DNA of 64,000 bases from positions 1,302,001-1,366,000 of the forward strand of contig NZ_JACSEU010000001.1 of NCBI RefSeq assembly GCF_014334335.1, given 5' to 3'. The position numbers were made by a program, and so were the translations under genes. Source of the DNA: Treponema sp. Marseille-Q3903. GTDB lineage: Bacteria; Spirochaetota; Spirochaetia; Treponematales; Treponemataceae. The notes under the pieces were generated by a model. It saw only the letters and a list, made by a program, of their open reading frames with translations. It was not told where the DNA came from and made no database searches. Shown in pieces: positions 44,060 through 53,280 of this stretch. Numbering within the stretch: the stretch's first letter is position 1; each line of letters begins with the position of its first letter.

Positions 44060-47000
44060 CTATCCCAACTGACTTAGTTTTTCCCTGATAAATTCAGATT
44101 TTTCTTTTAAGCCAATCTTGCCGAGTTTTATGAAGATGACGTTCGGCAGTTGCGGATTGAGGTTCACTGTTTCTGGATTCTCTTTGATCAGTTTTAAAAT
44201 TTTATCGATAGAAAGATTTGAAACCTGCATAAACTCGATTTTTACTTCTCCTTGCCGTTCTTTTATTGAACTGATTGAAAGTTTTCGGCAGATTATCCTG
44301 ATTTCAGCGAGTGCAAGCAAACTTGAAACTTCATCAGGAATCGGACCGAAGCGATCTGAAAGCTCAGCGAGCACAGAATCAAATTCATCTTCGTTCGTGA
44401 TGCCTGCAATTTTTTTGTAAATCTCCATTTTAATCTGTGGATTGATTATATATGAGTCAGGGATGAAGCCTGTGTATTCGAGTTCCATAAGGACTTCTGC
44501 CGGCTCTTTGTAATCATTTTGCATTGCGAGTTTATTTACAGCTTCGTTTAGCAGACGAACGTACATATCAAATCCAACAGAATATACATCGCCGGACTGG
44601 TCACGACCGAGAAGATTCCCTGCCCCTCTTATTTCCATATCTTTCATCGCAATCTTAAAACCGCTTCCAAGTTCAGTAAAGTCTGAAATTACCTGCAACC
44701 TTTTCATCGCAACTTCCGAAAGCGCTTTATTTTCAGGATAGAGTAAATATGCGTATGCCTGCCTGTCGCTGCGCCCTACACGTCCTCTAAGCTGATAAAG
44801 TTGAGAAATTCCGTACATATCTGCTCGGTCTATTATGATTGTGTTTACATTGGGAATATCGATTCCGTTTTCAATGATAGTCGTAGATATTAAGACATGG
44901 AATCCGCCGAGCTTGAATTTCTGAAAAATATCATCGAGCTGCGTGCCTGACATCTGACCGTGAGCGACTTCGACTAAAACTTCAGGAACGATTGTTTCAA
45001 TCTTTTTTTTAACTTCCATAAGAGTTTCTACTCTGTTGTGCAGATAAAAAACTTGTCCGCCCCGCTCTATTTCCTGTCTGATTGCCAACACGACTCTTTC
45101 ATCAGTGTATTCGTCTACCACAGTTTCAATCGGCTGTCGGTTTTGTGGAGGCGTTGTCAAAAGGCTCATATCTCGAATTTTTAATAGGCTCATGTGCAGT
45201 GTACGAGGGATTGGCGTTGCAGACATTGTCAAACAGTCGATATTATTTTTCATGACTTTGAGTTTTTCTTTGTCTTTTACGCCAAATCTCTGTTCCTCAT
45301 CTATAATCATAAGACCGAGATTTTTAAATTTTACATCTTTTTGAATAATTCTGTGAGTCCCGATTAAAATATCTAATTGCCCTTCTTCGAGCCGCTGTAA
45401 AATCTTTTTTTGTTGTGCAGGAGTGACAAACCGCGACATGTGTTCGATTTTTACAGGAAAGTTTTTAAAACGCTGCGTACATGTTTCGTAATGCTGCTCT
45501 GCAAGAATTGTCGTCGGGGCTAAAAAAGCAACTTGTTTTCCGCCCATAACTGCCTTAAACGCTGCCCTCATCGCAATCTCAGTTTTACCGTATCCTACAT
45601 CTCCACAAAGCAAACGATCCATCGGAACAGGTTTTTCCATATCTTGTTTTATTTCTTCTGTAACTGTGATTTGGTCAGGCGTATCTTCATACGGAAATGC
45701 TGCCTCAAATGCGGACTGCCATTCTTTTTCCTTAGGAAACGCATATCCTGTAGAAGCCTGACGGCGAGAGTACAAATCGATCAATTTTTGTGCAATATCT
45801 TCAACTGCTTTTTTTACTTTGTTTTTACGATTTTCCCAAGATTTGCTTCCGATTCTGTCTAATTTAGGTTTATCACCCTCATTTCCAATATAACGTTGTA
45901 CAAGGTTTACTTGTTCAATAGGGACAAAAGCATACTCTTGGTCTGCGTATTCGAGTTTGATGTAGTCTCTTTCATTGCCAAGAGCTTTTATGCGCTCAAT
46001 CCCGTGAAATAGCCCTATTCCCCAGTTTACATGGACAATATAATCTCCGGGGTTTAATTCAACAAATGTGTCGATAGCTTTAGATTTTGCTTTATTTACA
46101 GATTTAGGGATATATTTTCGCCTTCCAAAAATCTCGTTTTCTTGAATTACAAGCAGTTTGAGTTCCGGCATGCTGAATCCTGATGAAAGCGGTTTTGGAA
46201 TCAATGTTACTGCAATTTTTGATTTCTCATTTTCCGGCAAATCTGTATAATCTTTAAAAATTTCATGAATGCGAAGCTGCTGATTTTCGTTATCTGTAAA
46301 AATAAAGATTTTCCACTTGTCTTCTTGAAGTCTGCCAAGTTCCTCCTTCATAAAATTGATGTTGCCAAAGAAACTCCTGGATGGTTCTGAAGAAATTTTT
46401 ATAAACTCTTTATTATCATGCTCTTCCTGTGTTAAAAGTGTCCTAAAAAATATACATCGTGAGATATTTTTTAATAATTTCTGAAAGCAAAATAAAACAT
46501 CATCGGGAGGAAGAATCGGTAAGTTTTCTCGTGACGTTCTATAGAGTTTGTCGTATTCGCGACCGATTGTTAGCTCGGCATTTATCTGTTTGTCGTAATT
46601 GTAGATGAAAACAAAGCAATTTTCGTCTATGAAATCTGCAACCGAATATTGTCTATCCCACAAAAGTTGATAAAAAAATTCTTCACCTTCTGCTTCATGG
46701 CTTATCGAGAGTTCTGTCAGCATGTTTTCCATTCGTTCCAAAGCGGCATCTGTGAATGGAAGATGCACGTTTTTCTTTAGAGTAATGTCAGTTTCATCAT
46801 TTACTTTTGGTCCTTCATCGATTTTTATAGCAGATTGCTGATATTCGATAAGTTTCTCATGAACCGTTTCAACAAGTTCATCGCTCCATAAAACTTCTTT
46901 CATAGGATATATCAAGACATCATCTCTGACTGCAACTGTCGCCTGCGAATCTGCCTCGAAAAATTTTAAAGAGCTTATTTCATCAAAATCAAAAATGATT

Positions 47001-47686
47001 CGAGTTGCATGCTCATCGCACGGCAAAAAAATATCTAAAACTTCACCGCGCAGGCTAAATTCGCCGCAAACAGATACTTTTGGGACTCTTATATATCCCA
47101 TCGCCGCAAGTTTTTCTGCAATTTTTGTCGTATCAAGTTTATCGCCTTTTTTTAGCTTAAATGACAGATTTTTTAGATATTCAGGATTCGGAAGCTTTGT
47201 GATAAATGAACGCTGAGTAAAAATAAAAATCCGTGCTCTGCCTTTAAAAGTGATTTTTTTTTCTTTGTGCAAAAGCTCTGAAAGCACTCCGCAGCGGCGT
47301 CCGAACGTTATAGAGCCTCTTGCAGCAGGTCTGTATGGAACTGTTCCCCATTCAGGAAAAATAAAAACGCTTGCTTCTTCGTAAACTGTTTTAATATCGT
47401 TTGAAATTTCCTGAGCTTCAGCGTATGTCGGTGCAATTATGATGAGGTCGGAAGAAAATGATTTGTATGCGGGAGTGTTTTTGCTGCTTGAAGAATATTG
47501 TGCAGTTTGCAACGAACGAAAATGATTTGTAGCGCTCGTTTCTGCCACAAAGTAAGAAAACAAACTGCCGTTGATTCCAGAGATATTTTGCGGAAATATT
47601 GTTTTATCTGAAAAAAACTTTTCTATGCTGGCGTTGATTTCAGGGCATTTATGCAATATTTCATTTATAGTGATTAATGATTTCAT
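44060..47686 (-). CDS. mfd: Transcription-repair coupling factor
   Basis: 1208 residues, near the usual length. UvrB-like N-terminal domains with GRARIFIFTQRSFITKLP, the RNA-polymerase interaction domain (LNPGDYIVHVNWGIGLFHGIERIK, near 545-570), a RecG-like helicase core with Walker A GDVGYGKTEIA near 695 and IIDEEQRFGV near 795, and the TRCF C-terminal domain. It removes stalled polymerase from DNA lesions and recruits UvrA. Transcribed away from the gene at 47739. Confidence 0.95.
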   Translation of the reverse strand: MKSLITINEILHKCPEINASIEKFFSDKTIFPQNISGINGSLFSYFVAETSATNHFRSLQTAQYSSSSKNTPAYKSFSSDLIIIAPTYAEAQEISNDIKTVYEEASVFIFPEWGTVPYRPAARGSITFGRRCGVLSELLHKEKKITFKGRARIFIFTQRSFITKLPNPEYLKNLSFKLKKGDKLDTTKIAEKLAAMGYIRVPKVSVCGEFSLRGEVLDIFLPCDEHATRIIFDFDEISSLKFFEADSQATVAVRDDVLIYPMKEVLWSDELVETVHEKLIEYQQSAIKIDEGPKVNDETDITLKKNVHLPFTDAALERMENMLTELSISHEAEGEEFFYQLLWDRQYSVADFIDENCFVFIYNYDKQINAELTIGREYDKLYRTSRENLPILPPDDVLFCFQKLLKNISRCIFFRTLLTQEEHDNKEFIKISSEPSRSFFGNINFMKEELGRLQEDKWKIFIFTDNENQQLRIHEIFKDYTDLPENEKSKIAVTLIPKPLSSGFSMPELKLLVIQENEIFGRRKYIPKSVNKAKSKAIDTFVELNPGDYIVHVNWGIGLFHGIERIKALGNERDYIKLEYADQEYAFVPIEQVNLVQRYIGNEGDKPKLDRIGSKSWENRKNKVKKAVEDIAQKLIDLYSRRQASTGYAFPKEKEWQSAFEAAFPYEDTPDQITVTEEIKQDMEKPVPMDRLLCGDVGYGKTEIAMRAAFKAVMGGKQVAFLAPTTILAEQHYETCTQRFKNFPVKIEHMSRFVTPAQQKKILQRLEEGQLDILIGTHRIIQKDVKFKNLGLMIIDEEQRFGVKDKEKLKVMKNNIDCLTMSATPIPRTLHMSLLKIRDMSLLTTPPQNRQPIETVVDEYTDERVVLAIRQEIERGGQVFYLHNRVETLMEVKKKIETIVPEVLVEVAHGQMSGTQLDDIFQKFKLGGFHVLISTTIIENGIDIPNVNTIIIDRADMYGISQLYQLRGRVGRSDRQAYAYLLYPENKALSEVAMKRLQVISDFTELGSGFKIAMKDMEIRGAGNLLGRDQSGDVYSVGFDMYVRLLNEAVNKLAMQNDYKEPAEVLMELEYTGFIPDSYIINPQIKMEIYKKIAGITNEDEFDSVLAELSDRFGPIPDEVSSLLALAEIRIICRKLSISSIKERQGEVKIEFMQVSNLSIDKILKLIKENPETVNLNPQLPNVIFIKLGKIGLKEKSEFIREKLSQLG

Positions 47687-47738
47687 TTTATTTTACCGAT
47701 GATATAATAGTATAACTAAAGATTCACAGGAGAATACG

Positions 47739-48713
47739 TTGAAAATTCGTAAACTTTTTTTAATTATATCAGTTCTCTGTATGTTTGGACAGGTGGGGTT
47801 TGCACAGGAAACTCAAGTTCAGGATTTCAGCAATGTTCAAGTTTCAATAAAATATTACAACAGAACTGTTTATTACCCAGGCAATGCAGACGACTTGCCT
47901 ATTTTTGTTCATATATCAGTAAAAAACAACGGTACGGAAACGCTTCGTTTTAAACTCGCCGATGACAGAGCATTCAGCATGGATTTTAATGCATATACAG
48001 TAAAAAACAAACGGCTTGAGCAGACTGAAAGTCTTATTGAGAAACGCACGACAAATCAGACTGTCTATTTCCGTGAGATTGCAATTGAACAAGGCGAAGA
48101 ATATTCTTTCGTAGAAAATGTAAAAAACTTTTTGAAAATTGAAGAACCTTCAGTTTATTATCTAGAGCTTCAGTTTTATCCTGAATTATATAAATCAAAA
48201 TACCTTTCAATAAAATCAAAAAGGCTTACGCTTGAAGTTAGACCCGCTCCATCATCTGCTGCTGATGTGTTGCCTGTAAAAGAAACTTCAGTCGAGTTAC
48301 TAAAACCGCTAGACCTTTCTCCTGATAAAGTCGTTGAACAGACAATTATAGCGCGTCAAAAATCTCTTTGGGATCAGTATTTCCTCTACATGGACGTTGA
48401 ATCTTTATTGCAAAAAAATCCTTCATTGAAAAAGAAATATATCACAGTCAGCGCCGAAGAACGTACAAGAATGCTAACATCTTTTAAAACAGATTTAATG
48501 CAGTCGAGAATTGAAAACGACATCGTATCAGTCCCTGAATCTTTCCAGATTGAAAAAACTACTTACACTCCTTCTGAGGGGCAGGTTGTCGTGACAGAAT
48601 GGTTTAAATATCCGAACTTCAGCGAAAAGAAACGCTATACATACAAAGTTAGACAGCGTGAAGGAATCTGGCAGATTTATGATTACACAGTTGTAAATCT
48701 TGGGACAGAATAA
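47739..48713 (+). CDS. Exported protein, unknown function
   Basis: 324 residues from a TTG with CAGGAGAA upstream. A clear signal peptide (KIRKLFLIISVLCMFGQVGFAQ) is followed by an immunoglobulin-like beta region up to about residue 175 and a mixed second half containing an ILL-type helical part. I recognise no named family; it looks like a Treponema periplasmic protein. TATAAT at 47703-47708 may be its -10 box. Confidence 0.6.
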   Translation: MKIRKLFLIISVLCMFGQVGFAQETQVQDFSNVQVSIKYYNRTVYYPGNADDLPIFVHISVKNNGTETLRFKLADDRAFSMDFNAYTVKNKRLEQTESLIEKRTTNQTVYFREIAIEQGEEYSFVENVKNFLKIEEPSVYYLELQFYPELYKSKYLSIKSKRLTLEVRPAPSSAADVLPVKETSVELLKPLDLSPDKVVEQTIIARQKSLWDQYFLYMDVESLLQKNPSLKKKYITVSAEERTRMLTSFKTDLMQSRIENDIVSVPESFQIEKTTYTPSEGQVVVTEWFKYPNFSEKKRYTYKVRQREGIWQIYDYTVVNLGTE

Positions 48714-48754
48714 TTTTTATTGATAAAAAATCATAAAAGCAAAATATCAGAAGA

Positions 48755-49315
48755 ATGAAAGCATTGTTAATTTCAGACAACAAGGAAATAATCGAGAATG
48801 TAAAGCCTGTTTTGGTTAAAAAAGGCTTCGATATTATCTCTTACAGATGGATTATCAAAGCTCTCGACAATATTGAAGAAATAAGCCCTGATTTAATCGT
48901 ATTGTCACCTTCTGAATTTCCTCGTCATTGGAAAACTCTCGCATCTTTTGTAAAAAGCGGAATAGGCGGTAGAAATGTAAAAATTTATCTCTACCAAAAC
49001 GAAAAAATGACTCAGGAAGAAAAGAAAAAAGCGGAAGAACTCTGTATTTTCGATTTTTTTGAACTTACAAAAGAATACACAAATTGCACAGTTGTTTTTA
49101 CGAATCCTGACTCAAAAAGATTTGTAACCGAAAAAGCAAAGCACTATCATGATAAAAATTTGATAGAATTTTCTCTGCCATATTCTTATCTTGAAAAAAA
49201 TAAAATTGTCAAACACCTTACGATTTATGAAAATGGAAATATTTCATCATTCAGTGCAAAAGTTGTTGATGGAATATTTAATAACCTTACTTTTGAATTG
49301 AAAAGTTTGCTATGA
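48755..49315 (+). CDS. Protein with receiver-like N-terminus and possible PilZ-like C-terminus
   Basis: 186 residues. MKALLISDNKEIIENVKPVLVKKGFDIISYRWIIKALDNIEEISPDLIVLSPSEFPRH resembles a two-component receiver domain but with D9 and no clear phosphorylatable aspartate at the third strand (VLSP replaces the usual acceptor). The last 90 residues form beta strands that could be a PilZ or related fold. The assignment is weak. It overlaps the zinc-ribbon gene by 4 bp. Confidence 0.45.
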   Translation: MKALLISDNKEIIENVKPVLVKKGFDIISYRWIIKALDNIEEISPDLIVLSPSEFPRHWKTLASFVKSGIGGRNVKIYLYQNEKMTQEEKKKAEELCIFDFFELTKEYTNCTVVFTNPDSKRFVTEKAKHYHDKNLIEFSLPYSYLEKNKIVKHLTIYENGNISSFSAKVVDGIFNNLTFELKSLL

Positions 49316-49731
49316 GACGGTCAAAAAAAGAAGCAAAGTTTTTTTGTGAATGCTGCGGAGCTGAAGTTACAAGAAATTCAAAATCCTGCCCTAAATGCGG
49401 CAAATTTTTTGCATCTGTACGATGCCCACAGTGCGGAAGAATCGGCTCCAACGAAGAATTTGTAAATGGCTGCCCTTCATGCGGATATGCAGTCTCTGAC
49501 CCTCTAAGAGTAAAACAAAATAAAAATGTTTTTATTCCATCGAATTTTAAAAATAGTAGCGGTAGCGTCGGACGCGGGCACGGCATCTTTGGCGATTCAA
49601 ACAGATTTCTTTTTGATCAAAAAAAATCGAAAAATGACAGATACGTTGATTCAGGTCTTCCAATCTGGGTATATATCGTCTCTATTGTAATCCTTGCCGC
49701 ACTTGTAATCGTACTTTATAGCTGTTTATAA
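49312..49731 (+). CDS. Double zinc-ribbon protein with C-terminal membrane anchor
   Basis: 139 residues. Two CxxC pairs form the first ribbon (CECCGAEV ... CPKCGKFF) and two more the second (CPQCGRIG ... CPSCGYAV) within residues 10-65; a low-complexity linker leads to one transmembrane helix (WVYIVSIVILAALVIVLYSCL) at the C-terminus. The zinc part faces the cytoplasm. Function unknown; coupled to the preceding receiver-like gene. Confidence 0.65.
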   Translation: MRRSKKEAKFFCECCGAEVTRNSKSCPKCGKFFASVRCPQCGRIGSNEEFVNGCPSCGYAVSDPLRVKQNKNVFIPSNFKNSSGSVGRGHGIFGDSNRFLFDQKKSKNDRYVDSGLPIWVYIVSIVILAALVIVLYSCL

Positions 49732-49737
49732 TAAGCC

Positions 49738-50517
49738 ATGAACAACATCGAAGTTATTTCAGAACCTACAGAAGAAAAGCCATTTTTAATCATAAATAAA
49801 CCTAAAGGACTTCCCTCTGCCCCTCTTTCTTGCGATGACAAAGAAAATGTAATTTCTTATGCAATCAAGATGTTTCCCCAGATTGAAAATGTCGTTGGAC
49901 ACAAAAAGATAGAATATGGGTTGGTTCATCGCCTCGATACAGTTACAGATGGTTTGCTTGTCATAGCGACAAGTCAAAAGTGCTATGATTTTTTTATGGA
50001 AGAACAGAAAAACAAAAGATTTTTTAAATACTATACGGCGAGATGTGCAGATTTACCTTTAAATGCTAAAGAACTCGGTGGATTTCCTTTTTGTAAAGAA
50101 TGTTTACGAGATACACAATCGGCTGTCTTGTCTTCATATTTTAGACCGTTCGGCTCCGGTTCAAAAGAAGTTCGTCCCGTAACAGAAGATTCAGGAAAAG
50201 CTGCCTTAAAAAAAATCTGCAAACAAAAAACATATTTTACTGATGTAAACATAATTGACAGCGGTGGGAAAAATAAATTCGGTCGTGAATGCAAAATCAT
50301 TAAGTGCAAAATTGCAGAAGGATACAGGCATCAAGTCAGATGTCATCTTGCATGGGCAGGCTGGCCTGTAAACGGAGACGTTTTATACAATGCTGATTTA
50401 AAAAATGAAGAGAAAAAAAATACAGAACAACCGATTGAGTTTTCTGCAACAAAAATTGAATTTGAGTACCCGAGAGGAGACTTGAACTCCTATGAAATTG
50501 CTCTCACTTGGACCTGA
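49738..50517 (+). CDS. Pseudouridine synthase, RluA family
   Basis: 259 residues. The catalytic segment GLVHRLDTVTDGLLVIATS (aspartate near residue 67) and the later YRHQVRCHLAWAGWPVNGDVLY are family marks. It isomerises uridine in rRNA or tRNA. It has no S4 domain. Its last 17 codons lie on the opposite strand of the tRNA-Leu gene, so the natural C-terminus is encoded by antisense tRNA sequence; the conserved domain ends before it. It starts 6 bp after the zinc-ribbon gene. Confidence 0.85.
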   Translation: MNNIEVISEPTEEKPFLIINKPKGLPSAPLSCDDKENVISYAIKMFPQIENVVGHKKIEYGLVHRLDTVTDGLLVIATSQKCYDFFMEEQKNKRFFKYYTARCADLPLNAKELGGFPFCKECLRDTQSAVLSSYFRPFGSGSKEVRPVTEDSGKAALKKICKQKTYFTDVNIIDSGGKNKFGRECKIIKCKIAEGYRHQVRCHLAWAGWPVNGDVLYNADLKNEEKKNTEQPIEFSATKIEFEYPRGDLNSYEIALTWT

Positions 50518-50550
50518 ACCAAGCGCGTCTACCAGTTCCGCCACCCGGGC
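50467..50550 (-). tRNA. tRNA-Leu (anticodon CAG)
   Basis: 84-nt class II tRNA: acceptor GCCCGGG/CTCGGGT with G-U pairs at the ends, D-arm GCGGAACTGGTAGACGC, anticodon stem-loop CTTGG-TTCAGGT-CCAAG giving CAG, variable arm GAGAGCAATTTCAT, T-arm AGGAGTTCAAGTCTCCT, discriminator A, no encoded CCA. It marks the boundary between the housekeeping region and the accessory region. Confidence 0.93.
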
Positions 50551-50693
50551 TAAAATGTACAGTTATACTACAGAAAAAAGGGTGTTTAGTCAATATTTTG
50601 TGATTCTCGTGTGACCGTTTTGTGATATTTTCGTTATATAGGCAGTTCGTTATTTTTTCGGATTGTCCAAAAAGAACGACTATCAATCTTATT

Positions 50694-50760
50694 GAAACGG
50701 GGAGATAAATAGTCGCTTTTGCAACTGAAAACGACTTCCTTTAGATAACTACCCGTTTTC
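50694..50760 (+). promoter_or_regulatory. Structured leader with alternative stems before parA
   Basis: GAAACGGG (50694-50701) can pair with CCCGTTTTC (50752-50760), and AGTCG (50711-50715) with CGACT (50732-50736). A second pairing, GAAAACG (50727-50733) with CGTTTTC (50754-50760), competes. All of these overlap the loop and 5' arm of the terminator at 50733-50778, so the folds exclude each other. Confidence 0.45.
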
Positions 50761-50778
50761 CAAAGGAAGTCTTTTTTT
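50733..50778 (+). terminator. Rho-independent terminator or attenuator upstream of parA
   Basis: GACTTCCTTT (50733-50742) pairs perfectly with AAAGGAAGTC (50762-50771), followed by seven T residues. It lies 111 bp before parA with no gene on the plus strand before it, so it either ends a small RNA or attenuates the parA transcript. Confidence 0.7.
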
Positions 50779-50888
50779 ATTTAAACTTCAATTTTCAGCA
50801 GGGAAAAATCCACTATTGGGCAGGCGGACTTTCCTTGTTGGAAATTGTTTACTTTGAACAAAGCCCTGTGTTCAAAAAAGGAAGTATT

Positions 50889-51683
50889 ATGGTTATCACA
50901 TTTTCATCAATGAAAGGTGGTGTCGGAAAATCGACAGACGCAGTTTTGCTTGCCAACAATTTGGCGGCTCGTGGTTTCAAAGTTCTATTCTTTGATATGG
51001 ATACAAACAATTCATCAACAATTTATTATTGTATGGGAATTGCAGATGAGTTTCCAACTCAAAATGTAGCGGAAGCTCTAACGCATAGAACAACAGAAGG
51101 CTATACAGTAAAGTCAAGGATTGAAAACGTTGATATAGTTCCTTCAAGTCTTAGGCTATTCGACATTCGTTCTATCGACTATCACGCATTAAAAAAGTGT
51201 CTTCCAACAGACAAATACGATTACATCATAATCGACACAGCACCGACTTATGACAACCTTGTGATGAACGCTCTTTATGCAGCGGATTATATTTTTACTC
51301 CAGTTCAACTTGACTTTTTCAATCTTACAACTTCAAGATTCTTGCGTTCTCATCTTTATGACGAACTGAATGAGCAAGTAGAGAAATGGTATATCTATTA
51401 TACATTCTGGCAGGAAAATCTTGCCATGTTCGCTGATTCAATCCAGTCCCAGTTCGCTAATCTCTTTGAACAGGAATTTGACAACATCCTTGACATTCAG
51501 ATTCCAAGCACGCCGGCAACACGCAAATACACTCAGACCGATGAAAAAGTTTCCGTCCATTCTCGTATGCTCGGAAGTCAGAGACTAGCCGTTGCGTTTA
51601 ACAGACTTGCAAACTTGATTACTGGAACAGAGACCCAGAAAGACGAAAACGGCAACGAAATATTTTCTGTGGAGAGGTTTTAG
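50889..51683 (+). CDS. parA: ParA-family partition ATPase
   Basis: 264 residues from ATG 50889 with AAGGAAG upstream. The deviant Walker A FSSMKGGVGKSTDAVLLANNL is at residues 4-24; Walker A-prime/B segments YDYIIIDTAPTYDNL and a TPVQLDFFNL stretch follow. The C-terminus is longer than in minimal ParA proteins. With ParB it would segregate or stabilise the mobile element. First gene of a plus-strand block. Confidence 0.88.
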   Translation: MVITFSSMKGGVGKSTDAVLLANNLAARGFKVLFFDMDTNNSSTIYYCMGIADEFPTQNVAEALTHRTTEGYTVKSRIENVDIVPSSLRLFDIRSIDYHALKKCLPTDKYDYIIIDTAPTYDNLVMNALYAADYIFTPVQLDFFNLTTSRFLRSHLYDELNEQVEKWYIYYTFWQENLAMFADSIQSQFANLFEQEFDNILDIQIPSTPATRKYTQTDEKVSVHSRMLGSQRLAVAFNRLANLITGTETQKDENGNEIFSVERF

Positions 51684-51685
51684 TT

Positions 51686-52711
51686 ATGTCAAAACAAATA
51701 ACATTGAATAAACTTGGTGGAAAAGCACCTTTTGCAGACGGTGGATTAAAACTTTCAAAGTCAATCCGCATAGATGAAATCGAAATGCACCCAGACTTTC
51801 AATCTTTATTTCCAATAAAAGATGAAGTATTGAATCACATTGCAGATTCAATGGAAGAAAAAGGTTTCAAAGGAAATCACCCTGTAGATATTTGGTTCAA
51901 GACTGACGCAAACGGAACTTTGCATAAATATCTTATGGATGGATATACAAGAGTAAAGGCTGCCAAAATAGCAAAACTAGAAACTGTTCCGTATTACGAG
52001 TTTCATTTTGAAACTTTTGACGAAGCGTTAAAAGAAGCGTTGAGTGAACAGGTAGACCGCAGAAATCTTGAAGGAGCTGATTTGCTTAATGCCGTTGCAA
52101 AACTCTACGGAACTGATTTTATTCAGAATGCGAAAGGTAAAAAATCAGAAGCGATTGCGGAGGTTCTTGGAGTTTCAACACGAACAGCAGAAAAAGCGAT
52201 AGCCGTTATGAAAGACGCTGATGAAGAAACTTTGCAGCAGATTGAAAACAACAAAATTTCCGTACACAAGGCTTACGAAAAGAAGCATCCCAAAAAATCA
52301 AAATCTGAAGAGCGCAACATTGCGGCTGGCGAAGATACCTCCGATATGGACAAAGGACTAGACGATATTGATGACCTCTCGGATTCCCTTGACGACAGTG
52401 ATGGTAATCCAAGAGGAATTACAGTCAGAAGCCGTGATATGTCAGAACGTTTTGAAACGCCGGAAGAAAGTGAAATCGACCGCCGCCTTATCGAACGGTA
52501 TACAGACGGTTTCTATGATGGCTTTGGCAAAGGCTTTGGGGAAGGCAGCTTTCAAGTTTTTGATAAAATTTCATCGCTCTTTAGCGAGGGCAAGACTTGG
52601 GATGAAATACAGAAAGACGATGTATTTTCCGATTTCACCTTCTATATAATCGCAAAGAAACTTGAGATTGAATCCGACAAGGACAGTATTCTCAAGGAAT
52701 TCAACAAATAA
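51686..52711 (+). CDS. parB: ParB-like DNA-binding partner of ParA
   Basis: 341 residues. A ParB/Srx domain (about 27-130: IDEIEMHPDFQSLFPIKDEVLNHIADSMEEKG ... YLMDGYTRVKAAKIAKLETVPY) is followed by a helix-turn-helix (KSEAIAEVLGVSTRTAEKAIAVM), an acidic linker and a C-terminal part. It starts 2 bp after the ParA stop. A general nucleoid ParB is less likely given the divergent N-terminus and the surroundings. Confidence 0.82.
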   Translation: MSKQITLNKLGGKAPFADGGLKLSKSIRIDEIEMHPDFQSLFPIKDEVLNHIADSMEEKGFKGNHPVDIWFKTDANGTLHKYLMDGYTRVKAAKIAKLETVPYYEFHFETFDEALKEALSEQVDRRNLEGADLLNAVAKLYGTDFIQNAKGKKSEAIAEVLGVSTRTAEKAIAVMKDADEETLQQIENNKISVHKAYEKKHPKKSKSEERNIAAGEDTSDMDKGLDDIDDLSDSLDDSDGNPRGITVRSRDMSERFETPEESEIDRRLIERYTDGFYDGFGKGFGEGSFQVFDKISSLFSEGKTWDEIQKDDVFSDFTFYIIAKKLEIESDKDSILKEFNK

Positions 52712-52721
52712 GGAAAAAACT

Positions 52722-52907
52722 ATGGAAGCAATTAAAAATAATCAATGTGAAAAAAAAGGAAACAGGATTATTTACTGCTCCAAAATGGCAGAAGACTTGG
52801 CTTTGAAAATACGATTTGAGGAAATATCACCTGGGAACATTTTGAGTATTCCAGATGATAAATTTATCAACTACTGTCCGTTCTGCGGATTTAATTTAAG
52901 GAAATAA
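52722..52907 (+). CDS. Mini zinc-ribbon protein A (paralogue pair)
   Basis: 61 residues from ATG 52722 (AAGGAAA upstream). Two cysteines near the N-terminus (NQCEKKGNRIIYC) and CPFCG near the C-terminus suggest one zinc site. The middle, LALKIRFEEISPGNILSIPDDKFINY, is nearly the same as in the protein at 53268. It starts 10 bp after parB. No known family. Confidence 0.6.
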   Translation: MEAIKNNQCEKKGNRIIYCSKMAEDLALKIRFEEISPGNILSIPDDKFINYCPFCGFNLRK

Positions 52908-52911
52908 AAAA

Positions 52912-53052
52912 ATGATTTTAATTCTATGCGGAATATTTTTTTCACTGTTAACAACAATGCTTGCACTTACTAGACGAAAAGATGGAATAAGCCTGATACC
53001 GTTTGTTATGTATATATATTTATTGGTTCTAGCTGCATTGGATATTTTGTAA
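52912..53052 (+). CDS. 46-residue membrane protein
   Basis: Begins MILILCGIFFSLLTTMLALTRR and has a second hydrophobic half (IPFVMYIYLLVLAALDIL), so two membrane helices with a short basic turn. It starts 4 bp after the mini zinc-ribbon gene. The frame following its stop in +1 reads like a protein (see findings), so this may be the 5' part of a frameshifted gene. Confidence 0.4.
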   Translation: MILILCGIFFSLLTTMLALTRRKDGISLIPFVMYIYLLVLAALDIL

Positions 53053-53280
53053 CACATGGCAAACCTGCTTCAACACAGAGTTATCTCTTGCCAGAAAATT
53101 ATGCTTATTCGCAAGAGACTGATGGAAGACAGTCACCTAATGTTGACTTAAGGCTAAAAGAAATGTAACGGCATTAAATAAAATTGCAGAGTCAATAATT
53201 GAACTATCAGAAAGCTGTACAAAAACGCTGCAAGAATTATCAAGTTTTAATGAAAAGGAGAATATGTGTGAAAAATGAAC
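53052..53280 (+). other. Segment with decayed coding character in two frames
   Basis: Frame A (53052-53166) reads THGKPASTQSYLLPENYAYS and on to DLRLKEM before a stop, without a start of its own. Frame B (53147-53281) reads NVTALNKIAESIIELSESC and on to NEKENMCEK. Both have normal amino acid composition, and neither has a good start. The sequence looks like the remains of one or two genes broken by small indels. Confidence 0.35.

Noticed and set aside
48714-48745. Terminator after the exported-protein gene
   Set aside because: Only A/T pairs (TTTTTAT/ATAAAAA) with a 2-nt loop; likely chance in an A/T-rich gap.
50467-50550. tRNA-Leu as a proven attachment site
   Set aside because: The accessory genes lie on the 5' side of the tRNA, no integrase is next to it, and I see no direct repeat of its 3' end in the window.
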